From NCBI GenBank assembly GCA_963840805.1, contig CAWJAJ010000016.1:62001-126000 (forward strand): a stretch of 64,000 bases of DNA. Direction: 5' to 3'. Both the position numbers and the translations under genes were made by a program. Shown piece by piece: positions 16,382 to 25,479 of this stretch. The notes under the pieces were generated by a model, which made no database searches, had not been told where the DNA came from, and saw only the letters and a list, made by a program, of their open reading frames with translations. The stretch comes from CADEEN01 sp963840805. Its GTDB lineage: Bacteria > Pseudomonadota > Gammaproteobacteria > Burkholderiales > Burkholderiaceae_C. Position 1 is the first letter of the stretch, and every line of letters begins with the position of its first letter.

Positions 16382-19296
16382 GGGCACTTCTTGACGATGG
16401 GGACGGTGGCACCGAGCGCGGCCAGCTCGTGCGGCCGCTCGGCCATGCCGGGGTACAGGCGCATCGGCTGGAATTGCGGCTGGCTCACCTGCGGTTCGTC
16501 GGCGTCGGCCTTGACGACGCGCACGCGCACGTCGTACCAGGCGGCCTGGCCGGTGATCGGATCGGAGTTGGACACGCGCGCGTCGCTGCCGCGCACCGGC
16601 AGTTCCTCCGAGATGACGTGGTTGAGCAGGAAGCCCTCGCGCGATTCGTTGGCGTCGCTGGCCAGGTTCCAGGCGCCGGCCGCCTTGCCGATGGCATTCC
16701 AGGTCCAGACCGTGCCCGGCTCCACCGCCTGCGAGTGCGCCGCCTTGCAGCGCACGCGGCCCCACTGCGATTCGACCCAGACCCAGTCGCCGTCGGCGAT
16801 GCCGGCCGCGCGCGCCGTCTGCGTATTGATGTGCAGCACGTTGTAGGTGTGGATCTGGCGCAGCCAGGCGTTTTGCGAATCCCAGGAGTGGTACATCGCC
16901 ATCGGCCGCTGCGTCACCGCCGCCAGCGGGTATTTGTGCTTGTCGGTGACGTGCGACTCGAGCGGCTCGTAGAAGAACGGCAGCGGGTCGAAGTAGGTCT
17001 CGATGCGCTTCTTCAGGTGCTCGGGTGGCTTGCGCGTCAGCCCCTTGCCCTGCGCCGCGGTGCGAAAGCGCTGCAGCACTTCGGAGTACAGGTGGATCAG
17101 GATCGGCTCGGCGTAGCGCGTGATGCGGTTGGAGCGCGACCATTCCAGGTAGCCCTGGTTCCAGTTGCGCATGTACTGGTAGCTGCGCGGCAACTCGTGG
17201 TGGTAGACGCAGTTGTGCTGCTCGTACATCTCCCACTGGCGCGGGTTGGGCTCGCCGATGAGGAACTTCTCACCGCCCTTGCCGCGCCAGCCGGCCAGGA
17301 AGCCGATGCCCGAGCCGGGCTCGGTTTCCCAGTTGACGATGAAGTCGCGGTAGTCACGGTACTTGCGCTGGCCCGCGGGCGTGACGAAGGTCGGCAACTT
17401 CAGCCGCGTGCCGAGTTCGATCAGCACCTCCTGGAACGGCTTGCAGTCGCCAGTGGGCGGCAGCACCGGGATGCGTACCGCATCGACCGGGCCGTCGAAC
17501 TCGGAGATCGGCCGGTCGAGCATCGACATCACGTCGTGGCGCTCGAGGTAGGTGGTGTCGGGCAGGATCAGGTCGGCGAAGGCCGTCATCTCCGAATGGA
17601 AGGCGTCGGCCACCACCAGGAACGGGATCTTGTACTCGCCGTCCTCGTTCCGGTCGTTGAGCATCTTGCGCACTTCGGCCGTGTTCATCGTGGAGTTCCA
17701 CGACATGTTGGCCATGAAGATCAAGAGCGTGTCGATCGGGTACGGGTCGCCGCGCCAGGCGTTGGTGATGACGTTGTGCATCAACCCGTGCACCGACAGC
17801 GGGTACTCCCACGAGAAGGCCTTGTCGATGCGCACCGGCGAGCCGTCGTCGTTGACGAACAGGTCGTCGGGGTCGGCCGGCCAGCCGAGCGCCATGCCGT
17901 CGAGCGGGCGGTTCGGCTGCACCGCGCGCGGGTCGTTGGGTGTGCGCGCGCACGGCGGGATCGGCCGCGGGAACGGCGCCTTGTGGCGAAAGCCGCCCGG
18001 GCGGTCGATGGTGCCGAGTAGCGACATCAGGATGGCGAGCGCGCGGATCGTCTGGAAGCCGTTGGAGTGCGCGGCCAGCCCGCGCATGGCATGGAAGGCC
18101 ACCGGATTGCCGCTGACGGTGTCGTGTTCGTTGCCCCAGGCATCGGTCCAGGCGATCGGCAGTTCGATGCGCTGGTCGCGCGCGGTCACGCCCATCTCGT
18201 GCGCCAGGCGGCGGATGGTGTCGGCCGGGATGCCGGTGATCTGCGCCGCCCACTCGGGGGTGTAGTCCTTGACGCGATCCTGCAGCAACTGGAACGCAGG
18301 CTTCACGGCCGTGCCGTCGGCGAGCGTGAATTCACCGAGCAGGAACGGGTCGGCGCCCTGGGTGTGCGAGGTCACGACCTTGTTCTGGTGCCGGTCCCAC
18401 CACAGCTTGTTCTGCGGGTCGTAGCAGGCTTCCTCCTGCGGCACCTCGGTGCGCACGAACATGCCGTACTCGTCGTGCGCGGCGTCGAGGTTCACGAGCT
18501 CGCCGCCGTTGGTGTACTGCACCACGAAGTCGCGGTCGTACAGCCCCTTGGCCAGGATCTCGTGGATCACCGCCAGCAGCAGCGCGCCGTCGGTGCCGGG
18601 GCGGATCGGCACCCACTCGTCGGCGATCGCCGAGTAGCCGGTGCGCACCGGGTTGATCGAGATGAAACGCCCGCCGTCGCGCTTGAACTTCGAGATCGCG
18701 ATCTTCATCGGGTTGGAGTGGTGGTCCTCCGCGGTGCCGATCATCACGAACAGCTTGGCGCGGTCGAGGTCGGGCCCGCCGAACTCCCAGAACGAGCCGC
18801 CGATCGTGTAGATCATGCCGGCGGCCATGTTGACCGAACAGAAGCCGCCGTGCGCCGCATAGTTGGGCGTGCCGAACTGGCGCGCGAACAGGCCGGTCAG
18901 CGCCTGCATCTGGTCGCGCCCGGTGAAGAGGGCGAACTTCTTCGGATCGGTGGCGCGGATGCGGCCCAGGCGCTCGGTGAGGGTGGCGAACGCCTCCTCC
19001 CACTCGATCTCCTCGAAATCGCCGGCCCCGCGCTCGGCGCCGGCCTTGCGCTTGAGCGGCTTCGTCAGCCGGGCCGGCGAATACTGCTTCATGATCCCCG
19101 ACGAACCCTTGGCGCAGATCACGCCCTGGTTCAGCGGGTGGTCGGGGTTGCCGTCGATGTAGCGCACCTTGCCGTCGCGCAGGTGCACGCGGATGCCGCA
19201 GCGGCAGGCGCACATGTAGCACGTCGTGTTGCGTGTCTCGTGGGCAGCCTGCACGTGAGGGTCGGCGAGCGGGTCGTGCAGCGGAGCTTGCGCCAT
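16378..19296 (-). CDS. soeA: SoeA, molybdopterin catalytic subunit of sulfite-oxidizing enzyme
   Basis: SoeA oxidises cytoplasmic sulfite to sulfate without an APS intermediate. The 972-residue product belongs to the DMSO-reductase family. It has an N-terminal [4Fe-4S] motif (NTTCYMCACRCGIRVH...CAKGSSG), the bis-MGD domains (ALFTGRDQMQALTGLFARQFG, KLFVMIGTAEDHHSNP) and a C-terminal molydopterin-dinucleotide domain (INTQTARAAGIADGDWVWVES). No Tat leader is present, which agrees with a cytoplasmic enzyme. ATG at 19296 with GGAG-like spacing. The upstream intergenic region, shared with a divergent MazG-like gene, holds a TACCC-N5-GGGTA dyad. Confidence 0.88.
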   Translation of the reverse strand: MAQAPLHDPLADPHVQAAHETRNTTCYMCACRCGIRVHLRDGKVRYIDGNPDHPLNQGVICAKGSSGIMKQYSPARLTKPLKRKAGAERGAGDFEEIEWEEAFATLTERLGRIRATDPKKFALFTGRDQMQALTGLFARQFGTPNYAAHGGFCSVNMAAGMIYTIGGSFWEFGGPDLDRAKLFVMIGTAEDHHSNPMKIAISKFKRDGGRFISINPVRTGYSAIADEWVPIRPGTDGALLLAVIHEILAKGLYDRDFVVQYTNGGELVNLDAAHDEYGMFVRTEVPQEEACYDPQNKLWWDRHQNKVVTSHTQGADPFLLGEFTLADGTAVKPAFQLLQDRVKDYTPEWAAQITGIPADTIRRLAHEMGVTARDQRIELPIAWTDAWGNEHDTVSGNPVAFHAMRGLAAHSNGFQTIRALAILMSLLGTIDRPGGFRHKAPFPRPIPPCARTPNDPRAVQPNRPLDGMALGWPADPDDLFVNDDGSPVRIDKAFSWEYPLSVHGLMHNVITNAWRGDPYPIDTLLIFMANMSWNSTMNTAEVRKMLNDRNEDGEYKIPFLVVADAFHSEMTAFADLILPDTTYLERHDVMSMLDRPISEFDGPVDAVRIPVLPPTGDCKPFQEVLIELGTRLKLPTFVTPAGQRKYRDYRDFIVNWETEPGSGIGFLAGWRGKGGEKFLIGEPNPRQWEMYEQHNCVYHHELPRSYQYMRNWNQGYLEWSRSNRITRYAEPILIHLYSEVLQRFRTAAQGKGLTRKPPEHLKKRIETYFDPLPFFYEPLESHVTDKHKYPLAAVTQRPMAMYHSWDSQNAWLRQIHTYNVLHINTQTARAAGIADGDWVWVESQWGRVRCKAAHSQAVEPGTVWTWNAIGKAAGAWNLASDANESREGFLLNHVISEELPVRGSDARVSNSDPITGQAAWYDVRVRVVKADADEPQVSQPQFQPMRLYPGMAERPHELAALGATVPIVKKCP

Positions 19297-19442
19297 GGAG
19301 TTTGAAAGGTCTGGTCGGTCGGTTGGAGTGTTCTTGTGTGGGGGCGGCACGCAAAGGCGAACACCCCCGACGCGTCCGGCAACAGCGAGATTGGGCACAA
19401 GACCGGGGCGCGAGTCTATTCCCAACAAGGTGTATGGCTACC

Positions 19443-19457
19443 TACCCGTCAGGGGTA
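19443..19457. promoter_or_regulatory. TACCC-N5-GGGTA dyad between soeA and mazG-like gene
   Basis: TACCCGTCAGGGGTA is an exact outer 5+5 dyad located 147-161 bp upstream of soeA and 41-55 bp upstream of the MazG-like start. Its form matches sites upstream of dsrA and tusA. Which of the two divergent genes it controls is not clear. Confidence 0.55.
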
Positions 19458-19497
19458 TGAACTCGTCGCTTTGGCCGGCCCGGATAGGATGCGACTG

Positions 19498-19956
19498 ATG
19501 AGCCAGAATCTGCTGCCGCCGAATGACGCCGCATTGCCGGCGCTGGCGGCCGCGAACGCCGCGAGCTCGCCCCTGGCCAGCGCAGACTCGCCCGACGGCC
19601 CCTTGGTCGATGTCGTCAGGCTGCAGCAGGCGATTGCGCTGTTTGCGCGCGAGCGCGACTGGGACCAGTTCCACACGCCGAAGAACCTGACCATGGCGCT
19701 CACCGCAGAGGTGGGCGAGTTGGTGGAGTTGTTCCAGTGGCTGAGCGAGGGCGCCTCGCGCCGCGTGGCGCACGACCCGGCCACCGCACGCCGCGTGCGC
19801 GACGAGATCGCCGACGTGCTGGTGTACCTGGTGCGGCTGGCCGCGGTGCTGGGCGTGGATCTGGACGAGGCCGTGCGCACCAAGCTCGCCACCAACGCAG
19901 TCAAGTACCCCGCCGATCGGGCTCGCGGGAATGCGAAGAAGTATTCGGAGCTCTAG
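19498..19956 (+). CDS. MazG-like nucleotide pyrophosphohydrolase
   Basis: The product has 152 residues of the compact all-alpha NTP pyrophosphohydrolase family (RS21-C6/dCTPase type). The metal-binding signature is seen as TAEVGELVELFQWLSEG and RDEIADVLVYLVRLAAVLGVDL (E-x3-E and E-x2-D). These enzymes remove non-canonical nucleotides. It is the only plus-strand gene between soeA and the LysR gene and has no obvious link to sulfur chemistry. ATG at 19498; an in-frame ATG at 19489 is possible. Confidence 0.88.
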   Translation: MSQNLLPPNDAALPALAAANAASSPLASADSPDGPLVDVVRLQQAIALFARERDWDQFHTPKNLTMALTAEVGELVELFQWLSEGASRRVAHDPATARRVRDEIADVLVYLVRLAAVLGVDLDEAVRTKLATNAVKYPADRARGNAKKYSEL

Positions 19957-20018
19957 GCGCCGGCGCCGCGCCCGGCGCCTTGGGGTCTGCTAGCCAGCCG
20001 CCAAAGGCAAGCTGCAGC

Positions 20019-20408
20019 TCACACCTGCCGCCACGGCAACCCGTGCTTGCGCCAGCCCCCGAGGTTGCCGCGGTGGTGCTCGGTGTCGAGCTCACCCTCG
20101 AAGCCCTCGAGCACGTTGCTCACGTGGGTGAAGCCGTGCCTTTCCAACTCCAGCCCGGCGTCGATCGAGCGCTTGCCGCTGCGGCAGATCAGGATGACCG
20201 GCCGGTCCTTGCGGCCGGCCATGCGCAGCACCTCGTCGGCGAAATGCGGGTTCACCTCGAACTCGGGCGCCGTATTCCACTCGACATTGATGGCGTCGAC
20301 CGGGTGGCCGACATAGAAGAACTCGACCTCGGTACGACAGTCGATCAGCAGCGCATTCGCGTTCTTCGTGATGATCTCGTACGCTTTCGTGGGGTGCAGG
20401 TGGTCCAT
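20019..20408 (-). CDS. Single-domain rhodanese sulfurtransferase
   Basis: The product has 129 residues with one rhodanese domain. The active-site loop is ICRSGKRS with the catalytic Cys, and the upstream CH2-type motifs include LLIDCRTEVEF and VGHPVDAINVEW. It has no signal peptide. In sulfur oxidisers a rhodanese of this size feeds TusA. Here it is separated from tusA-dsrE2 and sits downstream of the apr genes. It may be the Rhd of this pathway. Confidence 0.88.
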   Translation of the reverse strand: MDHLHPTKAYEIITKNANALLIDCRTEVEFFYVGHPVDAINVEWNTAPEFEVNPHFADEVLRMAGRKDRPVILICRSGKRSIDAGLELERHGFTHVSNVLEGFEGELDTEHHRGNLGGWRKHGLPWRQV

Positions 20409-20538
20409 GGCGCGCTCCGTGTCGGCGTATTGTCATCCGCGCCCGGTGCCCGGGTTGGAACATCTCCTCATATGCATATGCCAGCGAGTGCGGGTTGGCG
20501 CAGGTCGGGCTCGGCTCATCCGTACCCCGGCATGACGC

Positions 20539-20700
20539 CTACGGCTTCTTCGGCGTCTTGTATTCGGCTTCCTTCTGGAACGGTTCCCAGACGGTTTCGT
20601 AACCGACGAACCCCTTTTCGTTCGGCGCCATCTGACGCGTTGTCAGATAACGTGTATGGCCGTCAGGAACCTTGGTGGGGGGCTGCTTCTGCTCGCTCAT
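20539..20700 (-). CDS. 53-residue conserved-looking small protein
   Basis: A short frame from an ATG at 20700 has a clear AAAGGTG ribosome site and ends with TAG at 20539. The product is Lys/Pro/Glu-rich and soluble, with the central segment RQMAPNEKGFVGYETVWEPF and a KTPKKP tail. It has no cysteine, membrane segment or known motif. It lies between the rhodanese and FKBP genes on the same strand. The good ribosome site and typical codon use support it being real. Function unknown. Confidence 0.6.
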   Translation of the reverse strand: MSEQKQPPTKVPDGHTRYLTTRQMAPNEKGFVGYETVWEPFQKEAEYKTPKKP

Positions 20701-20785
20701 AAGTCACCTTTCTTGCTGTGAAGTGAGGACTGCAAGTGCAATCAACTAAACCCGAAGATCGTCCGATGCCATTCACCACCGCCGG

Positions 20786-21295
20786 TCAAACAGGTCTCAG
20801 GAGCGACGGGTTGATATCGGCGCCCGCATTGATCGCCCCGCCCGCTCTTGTCTCTACATCAGCTGCGTCGCGCACGGTCAGTATCTCGAGCATGAAGACG
20901 ACCTCTCTGCCGCACAGCGGGTTGTTGCCATCGACCGTCAGTCGCTCGTCGTCCATATGCGTCACGAGAAAGCTGCGGGTCTGACCCCTGTCGTTCTCCA
21001 TGAGGATGGAGGTGCCGACTTGCCGATAGTCCTCGGGGACGTTCTCGAGGGCATCGGAAAAAACCAGCGACTCGTCTCTGGGGCCGAAGATCTGGTTGCC
21101 ATCGATCGCCACTTCGATGACGTCGCCAGCGGCCTTGCCCTCGAGTTCCCTGTGGACCGAAGGGGCCAGGATTTCATTGTGTCCGTGAACATAGCCCAGC
21201 GGGAACTCGACCTTGGTGAGGACATGCCCCGACTTCCTGTCGGTCACCTTGTAGGTCAGCTCGACAAACTTGCCGTCCCGGATGACTTCGCTCAC
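20786..21295 (-). CDS. SlyD-like FKBP-type peptidyl-prolyl isomerase
   Basis: The product has 169 residues from a GTG at 21295. The FKBP core with an inserted flap is visible (VELTYKVTDRKSGHVL, FPLGYVHGHNEILAP, LEGKAAGDVIEVAI, VDGNNPLCGREVVFMLEIL). The SlyD His-rich metal-binding tail is absent. It probably helps fold Apr or other metal- and flavin-containing proteins encoded nearby. It lies 20 bases after the upstream 116-residue protein gene. Confidence 0.8.
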   Translation of the reverse strand: MSEVIRDGKFVELTYKVTDRKSGHVLTKVEFPLGYVHGHNEILAPSVHRELEGKAAGDVIEVAIDGNQIFGPRDESLVFSDALENVPEDYRQVGTSILMENDRGQTRSFLVTHMDDERLTVDGNNPLCGREVVFMLEILTVRDAADVETRAGGAINAGADINPSLLRPV

Positions 21296-21315
21296 GTCAA
21301 CTCCCGACGAAATGT

Positions 21316-21666
21316 TCAGAAGATGGATGCACCGAAGATCCTGACCTTTCCATCCTCATAGCCGAGGACGAGTCTGCCAAGCCATTCGCCTGGCTTCTTG
21401 GTGCTGCGCTGCCGGTAAAGAACCGTCACATGCTCGCCGCGGCGGATGATGCCGAGCGGGTCGATCTCTTCGGACAAATTCCTCGCCAGCTCGCTGTTCG
21501 CGAACTGGTGGCCCGCAACCACCTGATCGATGGCACGCGCCAGGGAACTGGAAAAGTTCCTGGCGAATTCTCCGTACTTGCCTTCGTTCGAATACTTGAC
21601 GAGGTCGCGCCACAGGGGTTTGGCCAGGGCCAGGATCTCTTCATCGGTCTTTTCAGTGATGTTCAC
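21316..21666 (-). CDS. Unknown protein of the apr operon
   Basis: The product has 116 residues from a GTG at 21666. It has an N-terminal helical half (DEEILALAKPLWRDLVKYSNEGKYGEFARNF) and a C-terminal beta half (IIRRGEHVTVLYRQRS, LVLGYEDGKVRIFGASIF). No catalytic or metal motif is recognised. It lies 33 bases downstream of aprA on the same strand, so a linked role such as Apr assembly is possible. Family not recognised. Confidence 0.65.
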   Translation of the reverse strand: MNITEKTDEEILALAKPLWRDLVKYSNEGKYGEFARNFSSSLARAIDQVVAGHQFANSELARNLSEEIDPLGIIRRGEHVTVLYRQRSTKKPGEWLGRLVLGYEDGKVRIFGASIF

Positions 21667-21699
21667 GCCAATGTTCCCGCGTATACCCGGGGATCCAAG

Positions 21700-23568
21700 C
21701 TACTTCTCATCCCCAACCAGGTGATAACAAGGCGCCTTCTCCATGGTGTATTCGCCGGTCTTCGGATCGCGACGCGAAACCGTCAGCACGTGCCAGTTCG
21801 CGTCGTCCACCTTCATGGCGTCGCCTCGGTAGTAGTAACCCGGCCAACGGGTCTCCTTGCGGAACAGCGTGTGCTGCGTGACGCACTCGGCGGCGCGATG
21901 ACGGTGCTTCAATTCCCACGCGCGCAGCAACTCGTGAATGTCCTTTGCGGCCAGGCTCTCGAGGTCCTCCTCCATGATCTTGAGCTTCTTGAGACCGATG
22001 TTCAGAAGCTTCTCGTTGGTCATGTAGTTGACGGTCACTCCGCCGCAATACTCGTCCATCAGCTTCTGCAGACGATCCAGGCCCTGCTTGGGATTGATGT
22101 AGTGCGGGTTGACATCGCCCGCCACGATCTCGTTGCGAAAGACCCTGTAATGCTCCAGGGGCTTGTAGATCTCCTCCTTGCGGCGCTTGATCTGCTCATC
22201 GGATACGACGATGCCTTCGCCCTTTCCGTCGTCGATGTACTTGCAGGCGGCCTTCGCGGCGAGACGGCCTTCGGTGAACGACCCCGACGAGAAGGCGTGC
22301 GGCGTGCCGCCAACGGCGTCACCGGCGCCGAACAGACCTTCGATCGTCGTCATGCGGTTGTAGCCCCAGAAATACTCCGGAGGGGAAATGTCCTCGGGGC
22401 CGGAGCACCAGGCACCCGAACCGGTCGCGTGGGAGCCCATGACGTAGGGCTCGGATGTGGTCAGTTCGGGATTCTCGTTCTTGGGATCCACATCGGTCGC
22501 GGCCCACAGAACCGCCTGGCCGACGGTCATGCCGAGGAAGTTTTCCCAACCGACCTCTTCCAGATGCGGATCCTGGAAGGCGCGCATGGTCACCATGTGG
22601 ATGGGGCCGCGGCCGGCATTCACCTCACTGATGATGCAATGGTTGCGCAGGCAGGTCGGGATCGGCCTGTGGGTCAAGTGCGACGCTTCCGGATCCAGAT
22701 ATTCCTTGCCGACCATTTGCTGCAGGGCAGGGAACCACTTGGATTCGTACTCCTCGCCCAGGCAATTCTGCGTATACGTCTTCAGGTGCAGGAAGTAGGC
22801 GCCGACCGGGCCATAGCCGTCCTTGAACCGCGCCAGCACGATGCGGTTCTCCATCTGCGTCATCTTGGCGCCGGCGTTGATCAACAGGCCGTAGGCGGAC
22901 GCCGACGACCAGGGCGCGTACCAGGTGCGGCCGGAACCCTCGCCCACCGAACGCGGCTTGAAGATGTTGGAGGCGCCGCCTGCCGAGCAGATCACGGCCT
23001 TGGACTTGAAGACGTGGTAGTTGCCCGTGCGTACGTTGAACCCGACGGCACCGGCAACCCGGTTCTCCCGGCTGTCGTCCATCAGCAGATGGGTGACGCA
23101 GATGCGGTTGAAAACCTTGTCCGCCGATTTCTTCGCGGCCTCGGCCACGATCGGCTTGTAGGACTCGCCGTGGATCATGATCTGCCAGCGACCTTCGCGC
23201 ATATAGCGCCCGGTCTTCGGGTCTTTCATGATGGGCAGGCCCCACTCCTCGAACTGGTGCACCGTGGAGTCGACGTGACGGGCCATGTCGAACAGCAGGT
23301 CTTCGCGCACCATGCCCATCAGGTCGATGCGCGCGTAGCGCACATGGTCCTCGGGCTGGTTCTCGCCCCAGCGCGTGCCCATGTAGCAGTTGATCGCGTA
23401 CAGACCCTGGGCCACTGCGCCCGAACGATCGATATTCGCCTTCTCGGCAATGACGATCTTCTTGTTCTGCCCCCAGAATCTCGCCTCCCAGGCGGCACCG
23501 GTGCCGCCCAGACCTGCCCCGACGACAAGGATGTCGATGCCGTCTTCGATGATCGTTTCGTAGGCCAT
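21700..23568 (-). CDS. aprA: AprA, APS reductase flavoprotein subunit
   Basis: AprA with AprB converts AMP plus sulfite to adenosine 5'-phosphosulfate when acting in the oxidising direction. The 622-residue product is of full length. The FAD-binding N-terminus reads DILVVGAGLGGTGAAWEARFW, followed by substrate-side motifs QGLYAINCYMGTRWGENQPEDHVRYAR and RGPIHMVTMRAF. The fumarate-reductase-type C-terminal helical domain is intact. The start overlaps the aprB stop by one base. No frameshift. Confidence 0.97.
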   Translation of the reverse strand: MAYETIIEDGIDILVVGAGLGGTGAAWEARFWGQNKKIVIAEKANIDRSGAVAQGLYAINCYMGTRWGENQPEDHVRYARIDLMGMVREDLLFDMARHVDSTVHQFEEWGLPIMKDPKTGRYMREGRWQIMIHGESYKPIVAEAAKKSADKVFNRICVTHLLMDDSRENRVAGAVGFNVRTGNYHVFKSKAVICSAGGASNIFKPRSVGEGSGRTWYAPWSSASAYGLLINAGAKMTQMENRIVLARFKDGYGPVGAYFLHLKTYTQNCLGEEYESKWFPALQQMVGKEYLDPEASHLTHRPIPTCLRNHCIISEVNAGRGPIHMVTMRAFQDPHLEEVGWENFLGMTVGQAVLWAATDVDPKNENPELTTSEPYVMGSHATGSGAWCSGPEDISPPEYFWGYNRMTTIEGLFGAGDAVGGTPHAFSSGSFTEGRLAAKAACKYIDDGKGEGIVVSDEQIKRRKEEIYKPLEHYRVFRNEIVAGDVNPHYINPKQGLDRLQKLMDEYCGGVTVNYMTNEKLLNIGLKKLKIMEEDLESLAAKDIHELLRAWELKHRHRAAECVTQHTLFRKETRWPGYYYRGDAMKVDDANWHVLTVSRRDPKTGEYTMEKAPCYHLVGDEK

Positions 23569-24047
23569 TAGTAGGTGACCCCCATCTTGAGCTTGAGACC
23601 GGCGGCCGCGAGCGTACGCAGACCACCCTCATCCATGCGGATGTACTTGGGTTCGTTGTAGAGCAGCTCGCCGTCGCGCATCTGCTTGCTGGGTGCCGGA
23701 ACATCAGCGAGCTTGGGGATCGCCTGTCCCCAGGGCTTGGTGGTGATGGGCGACAGGAAGTTCTTTTCCGTGCCGTTGCGGAACTTGATCTTCCAGGCGA
23801 TCGTGCCTTTGTGTTCGTCGCGCTGGACGCGGACGCTGTGTCCTAGCGGGGCGAAGTCGGCATAGCCGCGCACATCGATCGCATTCTGCGGGCAAGCCTT
23901 CACGCAGGAGTAGCACTCCCAGCACATGTTCGGCTCGATGTTGTAGGCGCGCCGATAGGTCTTGTCGATGTGCATGATGTCCGAGGGACAGATGTCGACG
24001 CAATGTCCGCATCCGTCGCACCTTGTCATATAGACGAAGGTAGGCAT
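23568..24047 (-). CDS. aprB: AprB, APS reductase iron-sulfur subunit
   Basis: The product has 159 residues. Two [4Fe-4S] clusters are bound by CDGCGHCVDICPSDIM and CWECYSCVKACPQNAI, followed by the AprB-specific C-terminal beta tail that wraps AprA. It transfers electrons between the AprA flavin and the membrane partner AprM. It lies between aprM and aprA. Confidence 0.97.
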   Translation of the reverse strand: MPTFVYMTRCDGCGHCVDICPSDIMHIDKTYRRAYNIEPNMCWECYSCVKACPQNAIDVRGYADFAPLGHSVRVQRDEHKGTIAWKIKFRNGTEKNFLSPITTKPWGQAIPKLADVPAPSKQMRDGELLYNEPKYIRMDEGGLRTLAAAGLKLKMGVTY

Positions 24048-24091
24048 GAGCTGGCTCCTTGATGTGTTCCGCTAAACCTGCGGGCTGTCTT

Positions 24092-24898
24092 CTAATAGTG
24101 GCGCGGTGCTTCGCGCTTGATGCCAAGCCCCATGTCCATCGGGGCGTCTCGCAACAGTTCCATCGAGTGTCTTTCCCGTTGTGCAGGATCGTCCCGGGTC
24201 AGCGTGGGCAGGTTCGCGCATGTGCCATTGGCCTTGGAAACTCGTTTCTCGAAGGCCGCCGCGGGCTTGAAGAACATGTGCGCGAACTTCGACCACGGCA
24301 CCCCGGCGAACAGCACCGTGGTGGCGAGGATGTAGAGGCCGAACAGGACGCCCGCACCGCCCCCGGTCGCCGCCCAGACCAGGCCCAGCGTCGCGCTCGC
24401 GAGCAGGGACAGGATGAACAGGTCGGCGCGCATGACGCGCAAGGGCGAGTTGCCCTCGGCGGCGACATCGACGCGAATGAAGAACCAGAACCAGTAGCCG
24501 CCGACGCAGACCATCAAGCCGCCGATCCACCAGAGCTGCGTCCAGAGGGCGCTCGCCGAGGCGTTGAACACCATCACGGCCGTGGCGACGACGTAAAGGA
24601 CGAATCCGTACATGCCGAGCAGGTGCGCTATGCGCCGGCGCGGATTGCAGAACTCCCCGGAGGCGAGTACGTCGACGACAGCAGTCTGCACGGCGATCGA
24701 GACGAGTTCGCCGCCTCCAACCGGCTGCGCACCCTTCGCCTTGCGCATGTTCTGGAAGAAGTACTTCGCGCTGCCCTTGTGCACGACGTCGAACAGCGTG
24801 CCTGCCGCGACCAGGATGACCATGACGACGATGTAGGTCTGCATGACCGCAGGCGCAATGGACGCCGAAAGCGCAAGAAACGGATTGCTGGTGAACAT
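24092..24898 (-). CDS. aprM: AprM, putative membrane anchor of APS reductase
   Basis: The product is a 268-residue integral membrane protein with about six helices, related to haem-b/quinone-binding anchors of HdrE/NarI type. Features include HKGSAKYFFQNMRKAKGAQ, GEFCNPRRRIAHLLGMYGF and WSKFAHMFFKPAAAFEKRV, with histidines suited to haem b. AprM occurs with aprBA in many sulfur oxidisers lacking the QmoABC complex and is thought to pass electrons to quinone. No qmo genes are in the window. Confidence 0.88.
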   Translation of the reverse strand: MFTSNPFLALSASIAPAVMQTYIVVMVILVAAGTLFDVVHKGSAKYFFQNMRKAKGAQPVGGGELVSIAVQTAVVDVLASGEFCNPRRRIAHLLGMYGFVLYVVATAVMVFNASASALWTQLWWIGGLMVCVGGYWFWFFIRVDVAAEGNSPLRVMRADLFILSLLASATLGLVWAATGGGAGVLFGLYILATTVLFAGVPWSKFAHMFFKPAAAFEKRVSKANGTCANLPTLTRDDPAQRERHSMELLRDAPMDMGLGIKREAPRHY

Positions 24899-24962
24899 TT
24901 GAACCCTCTCCTCGACCCGATAATTTCAGGAGGCAATGACGCGGCGGACGCAATAGAAAGGA

Positions 24963-25475
24963 CTATGCGGCCATAGGAAAAACCTGAAAGCGCATCGCGG
25001 CCAGGTCACCGAGCGCCCAGGTCGCGGGCGCCGCGAGTCCAGCCACGGTCCCCGGGTTCACCAGCCAGGTCCTGCCGCCCTTGACGTTCGTCACCTGTTC
25101 CACGCCCGCGGCATGCGAATGGCCGCAGCACACCAGGTCCCAGTCGCCGGTGCAGGCCATCGCGTGGCCGTACTCGGGGTAATGCACGACGAAGATGCGC
25201 CGGCCGCCGAGCTCCAGGCGCGCGTCGGGGCCGTGGTAGCGCAGCAGACCGCCGCTCTTGTGCATCTGGAAGTGCAGCGCCTGCGGGTCGCCGACGTTGT
25301 TGCCGTGGATAAGGTGCATCGGCAGTCCGTGCGCGAGCGCGGGCTGCACGGTCTGCGCGCCGATCAGGTCGCCGCAGTGGATCACCGCTTCGGCGCCCTC
25401 GGCTTTCGCGTCGCGCACCGCCTGGGCCAGCGCGTCGGCGCGGTCGTGGCTGTCCGAAACGATGCAGACTTTCAT
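24963..25475 (-). CDS. YfcE/MJ0936-type metallophosphoesterase
   Basis: The product has 170 residues of a small calcineurin-like phosphoesterase. Metal ligands are in IVSDSHDRADAL, VIHCGDLIG, LIHGNNVGD and VVHYPEYGHAM with VCCGHSHAAGVEQ. It lies between sat and aprM, two bases off the sat stop side, so it is co-transcribed. The substrate could be a nucleotide such as APS or a phosphodiester. The link to APS metabolism is inferred from position. Confidence 0.8.
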   Translation of the reverse strand: MKVCIVSDSHDRADALAQAVRDAKAEGAEAVIHCGDLIGAQTVQPALAHGLPMHLIHGNNVGDPQALHFQMHKSGGLLRYHGPDARLELGGRRIFVVHYPEYGHAMACTGDWDLVCCGHSHAAGVEQVTNVKGGRTWLVNPGTVAGLAAPATWALGDLAAMRFQVFPMAA

Positions 25476-25479
25476 GTGT

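Noticed and set aside
21430..23571. A 713-codon plus-strand open frame across aprA
   Set aside because: It is antisense to the whole of aprA, has no recognisable domain, and its His/Val/Gly-rich composition is what high-G+C antisense frames give.
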